From an uncultured Mycoplasmataceae bacterium (GTDB lineage Bacteria; Bacillota_I; Bacilli_A; Mycoplasmatales; Mycoplasmoidaceae): 64,000 bases of DNA. Shown here piece by piece: positions 1 through 9,161 of the stretch; position 1 is the stretch's first letter; every line of letters starts with the position of its first letter. The translations under genes and the position numbers were made by a program. The stretch spans positions 1 through 64,000 of the forward strand of contig CASDPP010000003.1 in assembly GCA_949282725.1 (NCBI GenBank), given 5' to 3'. The notes under the pieces are model-generated. The model worked only from the letters and a program-made list of their open reading frames with translations. It made no database searches and had not been told where the DNA came from.

Positions 1-740
1 TAACAATGTCACCTAATGCCAATCCACCAACTGTAACCGAATCATCTTTTCAAAGACCATCTGTGCCTGATATTAATACTTTTGCATTGGGTCCCAAATT
101 TGTAGCTGATGAATATGCTGTATTACTTTGATCAACATTAAATGAAGTAAATTCTGTGTCACCAAAAGCATCATCACCAATACTTGTCAAACTAGATGGA
201 ATAAATAATTCTCCTGTTAGATTTGAACAATTTTGAAAAGCATAAATTCCAATACTTGTTAAACTAGTAGCATTAGATAAATCTAGTGAGGTAATGTTTG
301 TACTATTAAAAGTAGACTCTTCAATATTCGTCATTTTAGATGGAATCACTAATTTTCCTGTTAGATTTGAGCATCTAGCAAAACACCCAAAAAAAAATAC
401 TAGTTAAATTTGTGGCATGAGATAAATCTAGTGAGGTGATGTTTTTTTTATCTGAAAATGAATTTGTACCTATTTGTGTTATGTTTTCATTAATAATGAA
501 ATCACCATCTCCTGATGAATAACCAGTAATAATTGTGGGGTCTGAATCATTTACTGTTACTCAAATATCTCCCATTTGCACAGGTTCAGCATTTAAATTA
601 GTATAGTTATTAAATGAAAAGCAGTTTTCAGTAATAACTTTTTGTGTGTTTTGATATTGTGAATTAAATCCAATTCCTGATAATGGGCTTAATAATGTTA
701 ATGAACTTAATAATTTATTAAATGTTTTTATTTTTTTCAT
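1..740 (-). pseudogene. BspA-like LRR surface protein (copy 1), frameshifted and cut by window edge
   Basis: The start at 740 gives the family signal peptide (MKKIKTFNKLLSSLTLLSPL), a QMGDIWVTV segment and the first LRR_5 repeats. The frame is then lost in a T9 tract (389-397 on the plus strand) and meets TAG at 375-377. The LRR frame resumes one register away (RCSNLTGKLVIPS) and runs through the TNLGPNAKVLISG module to the left window edge with TGA read as Trp. Removing one T (T8) restores a continuous frame. It is therefore either a pseudogene or a phase-off allele. The product would be an exported leucine-rich-repeat surface protein; the C-terminal anchor lies outside the window. The promoter has a T17 spacer. 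Confidence 0.8.
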
Positions 741-763
741 AATTTTATTTAATTTATATGAAC

Positions 764-793
764 ATTATAACAAAAAAAAAAAAAAAAACGCAA
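764..793 (-). promoter_or_regulatory. Promoter of BspA copy 1 with T17 spacer
   Basis: On the minus strand TTGCGT (788-793) is followed by the rest of a T17 run (772-788) and TATAAT (764-769), a spacer of 18 nt. The start codon is 23 nt downstream and no Shine-Dalgarno sequence is visible. Confidence 0.6.
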
Positions 794-799
794 GGGGTA

Positions 800-828
800 G
801 TAAAAAAATAGGTTTTTTCCTATTTTTA
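800..828 (-). terminator. Rho-independent terminator after BspA copy 2
   Basis: The 9-bp stem AAAAATAGG/CCTATTTTT (804-827) with an A6 loop on the minus strand runs into a T tail just downstream of the stop of copy 2 and just upstream of the promoter of copy 1. Confidence 0.75.
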
Positions 829-831
829 CAA

Positions 832-2019
832 TTATATTTTAACTGTTGTTTTTTTCTTTTTAGTAAAATATCAAATTCCAAATCCTGCAGCTGCTAATAT
901 TGGAATACCTAAACCAAATACCAAACCCAAAATTAAACTTGTATTAGATTTTTTAGGTGTTGGAGTTGGTTCTGGTGGTAAACCAATTTCAATTTGATCT
1001 TCAGTAAAACTAAAGTTTGGTGCTTTTAAATATGCTTGTTTTGTTTGTTCTGATGGAACATACACCTTACCTGTTACTGTAGGGTTTCAATCTCAACCAA
1101 ATGTTGTGGGTGGTGTTTCTGATAAGAAATATAGATTATCTAAAGTAACATTATAAAAAGCATCATTACCAATACTTGTCAAACTAGATGGAATTGTTAA
1201 ATCTCCTGATAGATTTGAACAACCATTAAAAGCATCATTTCCAATAGTGGTTAAGTTTGTAGCTTGTGATAAATCTAATGATGTGATATTTGCTGCAAAA
1301 AAAGCTCATTCAGATATTGAAGTAATGTTGCTTGGTATAACAATATCTCCAAAAGCCAAACTTCCACATGCTTTAGAAATATCTTTTCAATTACTATCTG
1401 ATCCTGAAACTAACACTTTGGCATTAGGTCCTAAGTTAGTTACTAATGAGAAGTTTTTGTTACTTTCTGGTGTTGATACAAAATTTTTAAGATAATTACA
1501 ATAAGTAAAAGCATACTCTCCAATAGAAGTTAAGTTTGTAGCTTGAGATAAATCTAGTGAGGTAATATCTGTTAAATAAAAAACATGATTTCCAATATTT
1601 GTCACACTAGATGGAATCATAATATTTCCTGTTAATTCTTTGTGTCGATCAAAAGCATTATTTGCAATAATTTTTAATTTTGTTGCATTAGAAAAATCTA
1701 CTGATGTGATATTAACGCCTGAATTAAAAGCATAATCACCAATTTCATCAACATCATCACTTACTATTAATGCTCCAGCTCCACTTTCTGAAACATAACC
1801 AGTGATTTTTCGATAACCTGTTTCTGTATCTGTTTCTACTGTAACTTTTACATCTCCCATTTGTTCTTCTGATGGTTCGATAGCATTAAGATAATTTTTT
1901 GTATTTTCAGAAACTATACGTTGAACATTTTGATATTGATTATTAAATCCGATTCCTGATAATGGACTTAATAATGTTAATGAACTTAATAATTTATTAA
2001 TTGTTTTGATTTTTTTCAT
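832..2019 (-). CDS. BspA-like LRR surface protein (copy 2)
   Basis: This is a 395-residue exported protein. It has the family signal peptide (MKKIKTINKLLSSLTLLSPL), an EQMGDVKVTVE segment, several 23-residue LRR_5 repeats of the form SLDLSQATNLTSIG..AF, a conserved TNLGPNAKVLVSG module, then ETPPTTFGW and VYVPSEQ. A Pro-rich linker (PPEPTPTPKKSN) precedes one C-terminal membrane helix and KKKKTTVKI. TGA codes Trp at several conserved places. BspA-type LRR proteins are surface adhesins in other bacteria; a role in binding host or neighbouring cells is inferred. The neighbour upstream is the divergent lspA operon. Confidence 0.88.
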
Positions 2020-2042
2020 AATTTTATTTAATTTATATGAAC

Positions 2043-2073
2043 ATTATAACAAAAAAAAAAAAAAAAAACGCAA
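2043..2073 (-). promoter_or_regulatory. Promoter of BspA copy 2 with T18 spacer
   Basis: TTGCGT (2068-2073), a T18 run (2051-2068) and TATAAT (2043-2048) on the minus strand give a 19-nt spacer. The 3' sequence up to the ATG is nearly identical to that of copy 1. Confidence 0.6.
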
Positions 2074-2084
2074 GAGGTAGTAAA

Positions 2085-2108
2085 AAAATAGGGCAAAATC
2101 CCTATTTT
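2085..2108 (-). terminator. Hairpin AAAATAGGG/CCCTATTTT upstream of copy 2 promoter
   Basis: A 9-bp perfect stem with a 6-nt loop and T tail on the minus strand. No minus-strand gene lies immediately upstream (lspA is divergent), so it may insulate the promoter or have been duplicated with it. Confidence 0.55.
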
Positions 2109-2202
2109 AATTATTATTTTAATAAGCATCTAATTAAAACTAAATACTAAGCTTAACTAAATATTTATTTAATTTTGCTTATGATCTTTGATTTTATTTA
2201 AG

Positions 2203-2208
2203 TATAAT
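2203..2208 (+). promoter_or_regulatory. -10 box of the lspA operon
   Basis: TATAAT lies 29 nt upstream of the lspA start. No clear -35 box is visible. Confidence 0.4.
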
Positions 2209-2237
2209 TTATTGAATAACTTAAAGATAAACATTTT

Positions 2238-2834
2238 ATGAATAATAAATCAATAAATGATCCAATTATTTTTAAAAAAATAAAATTATTTTTGAATGGC
2301 AATTTTTCTAAAAAATATAATTTTAAACGTCTTATTGGACTAATAATAAGTATTTTGTCTTGTATACCTGTTTCAATATGAATAAATTTATGAGCACAAA
2401 ATGCGCCAAATCAAATGTATGGATCTGATTTTATTTCAATATATATTACAACTAACAATGGTTTATCTTTCTCTTTGTTTAGTAATAACTCGTTTGCTTT
2501 TGTATTTAGCGTTCAATTTATTTCATCACTCATTGTTTTAATTGGTTTATTGTTTTCTAAAAATTGATGATACATTATTTTCTTCAGTTTTGTTTTTTGT
2601 GGTGCATGTTTTAATACAATTGATCGTTGTTGTCCAAAAATAATTAATTGTCTTAGCAATGATGTTATATATGGTGTTGTACTAGATTATTTTAAATTTA
2701 GTTTTAAATGAGGTATATTTAATATACCTGATGTATTTATTTCAGTAGGAGTTGTGATGCTTTTAATTTACTTCCTAGTTGTCAATGTCTTTTCGTTATT
2801 TATAAATAAAGATGGAAATAAAAAAAGAAATTAA
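2238..2834 (+). CDS. lspA: Lipoprotein signal peptidase (signal peptidase II)
   Basis: This 198-residue membrane aspartyl protease cleaves signal peptides from prolipoproteins after diacylglyceryl transfer. Four hydrophobic segments are visible. The family motifs are present in divergent form: NNGLSFSLF, CFNTIDR (the first catalytic Asp), and VLDYFKF...GIFNIPDVFIS (the second). TGA encodes Trp in helices 1-3. The gene overlaps the next gene, rluD, by 23 nt, the same lspA-rluD order as in Bacillus. The window encodes at least two lipoproteins that would be substrates. Confidence 0.88.
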
Positions 2835-3516
2835 ATCAGATTTAAATAAAATGATCATTGTTTATGAAGATGAGGACATAATAATTGTTAACAAACCAAA
2901 AAACATGTTAACTCATAAAACTCATCTTAATGAAAATAATACTGTAGTCGATTTATTAAAGTCAAAAATTAATATAAATCAATTTAATGATCTAACTAGA
3001 CCAGGAATCTTTATGAGACTTGATCGAAACACTACAGGTTTACTAATTGTAGCAAAAAATTTAAAAGCATATCAATATTTTTGTTCTTTAACAGAAAAAA
3101 AACAAATTATTAAAAAATATTTAGCAGTTATTAAAAATAGACTTCAAGAAAACCATTTGTTAATTGATTGTCCTTTAATAAGAGTTGCTAATAAATCTAA
3201 AATGAAAGTTAGTCAAGATCCTAAAGCTAAAGAAGCTATTACAGAATTATGAAAACTAAAAGATTTAAATAATGCTGCTTTAGTTGAATGTTTATTAAAA
3301 ACTGGAAAAATGCATCAAATTAGAGCACATTTATCTTATATCAAACATCCTATTTATAATGATTCGGTATATGGTTGTTTTGATGGTGTGAAAAATTACG
3401 AACAATTTTTACACGCATATTATTTAGATTTTATTAATTTAAATGGGGATCATATAATTATTAAATCTAACCCGGATGAAATTTTTGAAAATAAAATAAA
3501 GGAATTAGAGAATTAA
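2812..3516 (+). CDS. rluD: RluA-family 23S rRNA pseudouridine synthase
   Basis: 234 residues. It isomerises uridine to pseudouridine in large-subunit rRNA. The catalytic motif is RLDRNTTGLL, with the essential Asp; other family blocks are IIVNKP near the N-terminus and GKMHQIRAHLSYIKHPIYND near the C-terminus. There is no S4 domain, so it is a short family member. One internal TGA (Trp) splits it under the standard code. It overlaps lspA and is followed after 1 nt by tsaB. RluD rather than RluC is suggested by lspA linkage; the exact target uridine is not certain. Confidence 0.85.
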
Positions 3517-3517
3517 A

Positions 3518-4084
3518 ATGAATTTATTTTTTCAATTTTGTTTAAATTCATGTGATTTAATTTTGTTTGATGATCAAAAGATCATTAAACATACTGTTTT
3601 TAAAACTAATAAAAATTTAACTGATATTTTTAATAAAAAATTAAATCTTTTTATTGCAAATAAAAAAATTAAAAACTTATATTTTTTAAACGGTCCTGGT
3701 AGTTTTACGGGAATAAGGGTGTCTTCTATATTAGCTAAAACTCTTGCTTATTTTAATAAACTTAATGTTTATGTTTTAGATTCATTAACATTTCAATTAA
3801 AAGATTTGAACGGAATTAGTTTAATTGATGCAAAATCAAATAGTCAATATATTTGCATTTATCAAAATAAAAAATGTATCTTAAAACCTAGTATTAAAAC
3901 TAATTCTGAAATTAAATCAATTTGTCAAAAGTATTTATCATTAAAAATATATCGGGATTATAAAAATATTAATTTTGAAAAAAATTTAATCACATTAAAA
4001 CACAAATTTAAAAGAATTAATAATGTATTAAATATTAAACCTTTATATATTAAAAGTAGTTTATATGGTAATCAAAAAAATTAA
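3518..4084 (+). CDS. tsaB: tRNA t6A37 biosynthesis protein TsaB
   Basis: 188 residues. TsaB is the inactive ASKHA-fold partner that assembles with TsaD (and TsaE) to transfer the threonylcarbamoyl group to A37 of ANN-decoding tRNAs. The signature NGPGSFTGIRV is present near residues 59-69. The C-terminal half is diverged and lysine-rich. It begins 1 nt after rluD and its end overlaps rimI by 20 nt. The carbamoyl-donor enzyme TsaC is encoded at 61254-61787 in this window, so the pathway is probably complete. Confidence 0.88.
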   Translation: MNLFFQFCLNSCDLILFDDQKIIKHTVFKTNKNLTDIFNKKLNLFIANKKIKNLYFLNGPGSFTGIRVSSILAKTLAYFNKLNVYVLDSLTFQLKDLNGISLIDAKSNSQYICIYQNKKCILKPSIKTNSEIKSICQKYLSLKIYRDYKNINFEKNLITLKHKFKRINNVLNIKPLYIKSSLYGNQKN

Positions 4085-4490
4085 TAACAATGAATTAATT
4101 TGTTTATTGGAAATAGAAAAAAAGTTTTTTTCTAATTCACAATTTTATTGAATGAAACAATTGAAAGAGATGTTTCAAAATAAAAATTACAACTTTATTG
4201 GAATATATGAAAATAAAATTCTTATTGGTTATGTTATTGTAATGAATATTGATCAAGAATGTGAAATTATTCAAATAGCAATAAAAAAACAACACCAAAA
4301 AAACAACTATGGTTCATTTTTAATAAAATATCTTCAAGAAAAATATTTAAAAATTACTTTAGAGGTAAATAACAAAAACAAAATAGCAATTAATTTTTAT
4401 TTAAAAAATAAATTTAAACAAATCGCGGTTCGTAATAAATATTACAATAATGTTGATGATGCTTTAATTTTAAAATGATCATCTAATTAA
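4065..4490 (+). CDS. rimI: GNAT N-acetyltransferase, RimI-like
   Basis: 141 residues. The GNAT fold is indicated by YENKILIGYVIV (beta4), IIQIAIKKQHQKNNYGSFLIKYL (motif A with a modified Q/RxxGxG/A pyrophosphate loop) and LEVNNKNKIAINFYLKNKFKQI (motif B). RimI acetylates the N-terminus of ribosomal protein S18 (rpsR is also in this window) in other bacteria. The start at 4065 overlaps tsaB; tsaB-rimI adjacency is common in Firmicutes and mollicutes. TGA is Trp twice. The 3' end overlaps the relic at 4483 convergently. Confidence 0.82.
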
Positions 4491-5909
4491 TTCCTAAATT
4501 TACAATAATTTTATCTTCAGAAATACCAAAATATTCTTGGTTTAAAAGTTGTTGTTTAACACTTTCTGATTTAACATATATTTTTCCTGAAAAATCGTGT
4601 CATATTCAATTTTTACCTACTTGCGGAGCAATAGTTCCTAAGAAATAAATATCATTAAATCCTTGAGCTGTTCAAAATACTCGACTTTCAATTGTACTAA
4701 CTCAACTTGGAATTTTAATATCTTAACTTCCGCTTGTAGCTTTAAAATTATAAAAAGCTCCTTCAGAAATATGTACTAAATTTGTTGCATTAGATAAATC
4801 TAATGATAGCGCTTTAACATAAGCAAAAGATCAACTATCAATTCTTTGAATGTTTGTTGTTATAGTTATGTTTTGTGATGTGTTAACGTCTTGGAAAGAT
4901 TGTGAAGGAATAGTTGATAATTGTGTTGCTTTAGATAAATCTATTTTTCCTATTGAAGAAGATGATAATTTTCCATAATTATGAAAAGCATTATTACCTA
5001 ATGTATTTAAAGATGAAGGTAAAACTATATCACCTGTTGCATTTTCACAATATGAAAAAGCCTCTGTACCAATATATGATACTGAATCAGGTAAAGTTAT
5101 TGATCCACTAATACCACTTAAACCAGCAAAAGTTTGTTCACCAATTTTAGTTAAATTTTGTGCTAATGTAAAATCAAGACTAATAATTTGCTTATTTAAA
5201 TGAAATATATTATTGTCAATAATTCTTACATTTTCACCAAAAACTACTTTATATTTAAATGTAGTTGGAAAAGCATTATTAATTGAATTAAATGATGAGT
5301 CTATGTGTTCAAAATTAAATTTAATTGATTTTACATTTGTTAAGTTTTGATCAGTAAAAGAATTGTTTATAAATCCTGAAACAAGTAAATTATCATGTTT
5401 TGAAGAAATTTCAATTTCTGCTGGATATTGTTTATCTGAAAGACCACCAATTAAATATGTATTATCTGTTGTTTTTTCAAAATTAAATGATTCATCTTGA
5501 GATAAAAAATGAACTTCGATAGGAGTGTTTGATTTATATGTTAATTTTGGATTTTGTTTTGAAGTTGCTGTTCAATAGAAATTAAAAAGTGAACCTGCTG
5601 GTACTTGACTTTCAACGCCATTAATTACTATTTGGTTTTGCGAATTCACTTTAATTCATTCTGGACCTTTTTCCCCTGATTTTAAACTGAAAATTACTCA
5701 AGTTCATCTTCTATTTTTTCTTCATCAAAATATAATTTAAAAGAATCTTTTGTTGTATAATTAGCGTTTGCCAAAAGATCAATGTGATTTTCAGGAGCTA
5801 TAACCTCAAACTCATCTTTCTTAGAACATGATGTAACTGCAGTAATTGCTGGAATAGAAATAGCAGGTAATGCTAATAATTTTAATAACGATCTTAATTT
5901 AAGTTTTAT
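4483..5909 (-). pseudogene. Decayed BspA-like LRR lipoprotein
   Basis: The minus-strand translation begins KLKLRSLLKLLALPAIS followed by a lipobox-like AVTSC, so it was a lipoprotein rather than a TM-anchored copy. It continues with LRR_5 repeats (SLDFTLAQNLTKIG, KIDLSKATQLSTIP, SLDLSNATNLVHIS) and ends GKIYVKSESVKQQ without the C-terminal membrane helix. Three lesions are visible. The start codon is ATA (5907-5909) where the related lipoprotein at 17359 has ATG. There is a frameshift near 5695-5705. An in-frame TAA interrupts KATSGS/DIKIPSW near 4720. No homopolymer promoter is present; a -10 (TATAAT) lies upstream. It is probably non-functional. Confidence 0.75.
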
Positions 5910-5945
5910 AATGCGTTTATTATATATAATACACTATCAATAAAA

Positions 5946-5973
5946 AAGCATAAAACTAATAAGTTTTATGCTT
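5946..5973 (-). terminator. Terminator of tmRNA
   Basis: A perfect 12-bp stem AAGCATAAAACT/AGTTTTATGCTT with a 4-nt loop is followed on the minus strand by a run of T, 13 nt beyond the tmRNA 3' end. Confidence 0.85.
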
Positions 5974-5985
5974 ACTATTTTTATT

Positions 5986-6396
5986 TGGTGGAGATGATGG
6001 GAATTGAACCCATTTCCAAAAATAATTAAATTACTAAATTCTACAAGCTTAGTTTTAATTTAATCATTCATTAACCATTATTAGGTATTAAAACAAACCT
6101 ATGATTAACTAATCCGATTGATATTCATTCTCTTATCGGAGTCAAGAATATAGTTATTTTTTATAAGATACTAGCAATAAATAACAAAAAAACTAATATC
6201 TATTCAAAACGTTAAATTAAGCTAAATATGCAAAATTTAATTGGTTTTGTTTTGACAATTCATTAATCATGAATGATTGGTCCATTTTCATGTTGTCATT
6301 TTTATTGTAGTCTGCATTTATTAGACCTTGAGCTATAAGGGGCTTTCCCCGCTGCCTTTAGTAGTCAATTATTCATGTCGAATCCTTGACATCCCC
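5986..6396 (-). ncRNA. ssrA: Transfer-messenger RNA
   Basis: A 411-nt one-piece tmRNA. The 5' end GGGGATGTCAAGGATTCGAC and the 3' end CATCTCCACCA with encoded CCA pair into a 7-bp acceptor stem; the T-loop GGGTTCAATTCCC is visible. It rescues stalled ribosomes and appends a degradation tag. The tag reading frame is at 6217-6315. A promoter -10 (TATAAT, 6409-6414) and a strong terminator flank it. Confidence 0.93.
6217..6315 (-). other. tmRNA tag-peptide reading frame
   Basis: The frame begins at GCA (6313-6315) and ends at TAA (6217-6219), encoding about 32 residues: ADYNKNDNMKMDQSFMIN then ELSKQNQLNFAYLA. The exact resume codon is inferred. The tag is long compared with the common 8-15 residue tags and ends AYLA rather than LAA. 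Confidence 0.75.
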
Positions 6397-6408
6397 GAAT
6401 AATATTTT

Positions 6409-6414
6409 ATTATA
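6409..6414 (-). promoter_or_regulatory. -10 box of tmRNA
   Basis: TATAAT lies 12 nt upstream of the mature 5' end, compatible with a short 5' leader removed by processing. Confidence 0.45.
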
Positions 6415-6450
6415 TTGTTATTTAAAAAAAAGAAAAATTTTTTCTATATT

Positions 6451-7683
6451 TTAACTGTTATTTTTTTTCTTTTTAGTAAAATATCAAATTCCAAATCCAA
6501 CAGCTGCTAATATTGGAATGCCTAAACCAAATACTAAACCTAAAATTAATTCTGTGTTTGATTTTTTTGGAGATGGTTCAGGTGGCAAGCCAATTTCTAT
6601 TTGATCTTCGTTAAAAGTAAAATATTGTGCAGAAGTATATTTGCTTTTAGCTTGTTCTGATGGAACATATACTTTACCTGTTATTGTCGGTTGTCAATTT
6701 TCTCCAAATGTTGGTGGTGTTTCAGACAAGAAAGCTAAATTATTTATTTGAACATTTTGAAATGCAAATTGATCAATCGTTGTAATTGTTTTTGATATTA
6801 TTATGTTTCCTCTTAGATGTTCACAATGTCAAAAAGCTTGTCGTCCAATAGTAGTTAAACTTGTGGCTTGAGATAAATCTAGTGAGGTAATGTTTGAAGT
6901 TCAAAAAGCTTGTTCTGCAATACTTGTTATACTAGATGGAATAACTAGTTTTCCTAAAGCTAATGAACCAACACACTTAGAATTATCTTTTCATATTCCA
7001 TCTGTTCCAGCTAATACAACGCAAGCATCAGGACCTAAATTTGTTGTTAGACAGAAATTTTGATTTGAAGAATCAACTAATATTTGTGTAAAATGAGCTC
7101 CAAAACAAAAAGCACGATCACCAATATTTGACAAATTAGATGGAATTACTAAATCTCCTGTTAGATTTGAGCAATTAGAAAAAGCATTATCTCCAATAGA
7201 AGTTAAACTTGTAGCTTTAGATAAATCTAATGAGGTAATGTTTGTTGTAGTGTAAAAAGCTTGTTGTCCAATACTTGTTACACTAGATGGAATAACCAAA
7301 TCTCCTGTTAGGTTTGAACAACAAGCAAAAGACATATAATCAATCTTTGTTAAACTAGTGGCTTTTGATAAATCTAGTGAATGAATATTATTATTTTCAT
7401 AAAAGGATTCAGCACCTATCAAAGTAATATCTGAATCTACCTTTAATGTTCCTGATCCTGCAGCATAGCTTGTAATTTGTGTCCCACTAACGTTGACTGT
7501 AACATCACCCATTTTTCTTTGTTCGTTCGTTTGATTTACAACATAATTAGTTAATGAATTATTACTACTTTTTGTAATAACATTTTGTGTATTTTGATAT
7601 TGATTGTTAAACCCAACTCCAGATAAAGGACTTAATAATGTTAATGAACTTAATAATTTATTTAATGTTTTGATTTTTTTCAT
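6451..7683 (-). CDS. BspA-like LRR surface protein (copy 3)
   Basis: 410 residues. It has the family signal peptide, RKMGDVTVNV, a run of LRR_5 repeats (SLDLSKATSLTSIG, SLDLSQATSLTTIG), a TNLGPDACVVLAG module, ETPPTFGENW, VYVPSEQ, the linker PPEPSPKKSN, a C-terminal membrane helix and KKKKNNS. The tail differs from copies 2, 8 and 10 (KKKKTTVKI type) because an A tract is one base longer. It sits between tmRNA and copy 4, all on the minus strand, with its own homopolymer promoter. Confidence 0.88.
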
Positions 7684-7704
7684 ATTCTTTTGATTTACAT
7701 AAAT

Positions 7705-7735
7705 ATTTTAACAAAAAAAAAAAAAAAAAACGCAA
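7705..7735 (-). promoter_or_regulatory. Promoter of BspA copy 3 with T18 spacer
   Basis: TTGCGT (7730-7735), T18 (7713-7730) and the -10 box TAAAAT (7705-7710) give a 19-nt spacer on the minus strand. Confidence 0.6.
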
Positions 7736-7746
7736 GTGGTAGTAAA

Positions 7747-7773
7747 AAAATAGGGAAAAACCCTATTTTTTTA
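7747..7773 (-). terminator. Terminator after BspA copy 4
   Basis: A perfect hairpin AAAAATAGGG/CCCTATTTTT with an A-rich loop and T tail lies on the minus strand between the stop of copy 4 and the promoter of copy 3. Confidence 0.75.
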
Positions 7774-7781
7774 ACTATATT

Positions 7782-9020
7782 TTAACTGTTGTTTTTTTTC
7801 TTTTTAGTAAAATATCAAATTCCAAATCCAACAGCTGCTAATATTGGAATGCCTAAACCGAATACTAAACCTAGAATTAGTCCTGTATTTGAATTTGAAC
7901 TGACTAGTACTCAAGATGAATCAAAACCAAAATTTTCTGTAAGTAAATACGCTTGTTTTACTTCTTCTGATGGAACATATATTTTTCCAGTAAATTCATC
8001 TTTTGTTACAAATCAATCAATATTAAATGTTGGTGGTGTTTCAGATGTAAAATAAATATTATTATCAAGTTTAGAAAAAGGTAGTATTTTTTTTGGAATA
8101 TTTTCAATTAATTTTGGGAAAACAATATCACCAATAATATCAAAATTAATTTTACTACTTGATGTAAAAATACAATCACCTAATGTTAATTTTTTTGTTA
8201 AATTTCTAAAATCTAACTTGATTCCATTATCAAAATCTTTTACATCCAAAAAAGCATTACCTTTGATTTCTTGTAAATTTTTCATTATAGAAAAATCCAA
8301 GTTTTTTATTTTTGCTGCAGAAGAAAAAGCATATTGACCAATGATTTCAATTGATGATGCTTTTGAAAAATCAAAAGAATTTATATTTGCTTTTGAAAAT
8401 GCAAAATCACTTATAATTTTTAAATTATCAGGAAACATTACATCTCCATATGCTAATCCCTGAAAAAACGTTGAATCATCAGTTCATAAACTATCTGGAT
8501 TATTTACTAATATTTTATTATTAGGACCTAAATTCGTTGCCAATGAAAAGTGTTGATTACCTTCAGCAACTTCTATAGATTGAAAAATTCAAGAATTAAA
8601 AGCACCAAAACCAATTGAAGAAAGCTTTTCAGGAATAAAAATTTCACTTGATTCTTTTCCAGCACTATCAAAAGCACCATCACCAATGGTTGTTAAACTT
8701 GTAGCTTTAGAAAAATCTATTGATGAAATTTGAGTTCTTCCATTAAAGGCATTATTTGATATTTTGGTAATATTAGAAGCAACTTCTAATGTGCCTTCTC
8801 CTGATGAATATCCTGTAATAATAGTAGGATCCGATTCATCTACTGTTACTCAAATTTCACCCATTTTTACTGGTTCAGCATTTGAATTAGCATAGTTATT
8901 AAATGAAAAGCAGTTTTCAGTAATAACTTTTTGTACGCTTTGATATTGATTGTTAAATCCAATACCTGCTAAAGGACTTAATAATGTTAATGAATTTAAT
9001 ATTTTATTAATTTTTTTCAT
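7782..9020 (-). CDS. BspA-like LRR surface protein (copy 4)
   Basis: 412 residues. The start gives MKKINKILNSLTLLSPLAG, a variant of the family signal peptide lacking the second KT. Then come VKMGEIWVTVDE, LRR_5 repeats, TNLGPNNKILVNN and TPPTFNID. The C-terminal linker lacks the PPEP(T/S)PKK motif of most copies and reads SSWVLVSSNSNTG before the membrane helix and KKKKNNS. The amino half is close to copy 1 (shared SDPTIITGYSSG), the carboxy helix close to copy 3, which suggests segment exchange. The promoter has a T16 spacer. Confidence 0.87.
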
Positions 9021-9041
9021 ACTTTTAACTTATATATAAAT

Positions 9042-9070
9042 ATTTTAACAAAAAAAAAAAAAAAACACAA
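9042..9070 (-). promoter_or_regulatory. Promoter of BspA copy 4 with T16 spacer
   Basis: TTGTGT (9065-9070), T16 (9050-9065) and TAAAAT (9042-9047) give exactly 17 nt between the boxes, the usual optimum for a housekeeping sigma factor. Confidence 0.6.
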
Positions 9071-9082
9071 ATAGTAGTAAAA

Positions 9083-9117
9083 AACAGCGGGTTCAACCCT
9101 ATTTTTAGCTGTTATCT
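9083..9117 (-). terminator. Terminator of the rpsF-dnaB operon
   Basis: Nested hairpin on the minus strand: outer AACAGC/GCTGTT, inner GGGTT/AACCC, followed by T6. It lies 45 nt past the dnaB stop. Confidence 0.65.
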
Positions 9118-9161
9118 TTTTTTATTTAGATTTATTTAAAACTACAACTACAAATAATAAG

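Noticed and set aside
772-788. Poly-A/T tracts as simple terminator tails
   Set aside because: The tract is followed by TATAAT and the start codon and preceded by TTGCG, and is not directly joined to the hairpin stem, so a promoter spacer explains it better.
1247-1495. Plus-strand open frame of 82 codons within BspA copy 2
   Set aside because: It is antisense to a well-supported LRR gene and shows only reverse-translated repeat sequence; no start signal.
5986-6396. Tandem tRNA genes in the structured region before copy 3
   Set aside because: Only one acceptor/T-arm pair is present; the 5' and 3' ends pair with each other over 411 nt as in tmRNA.
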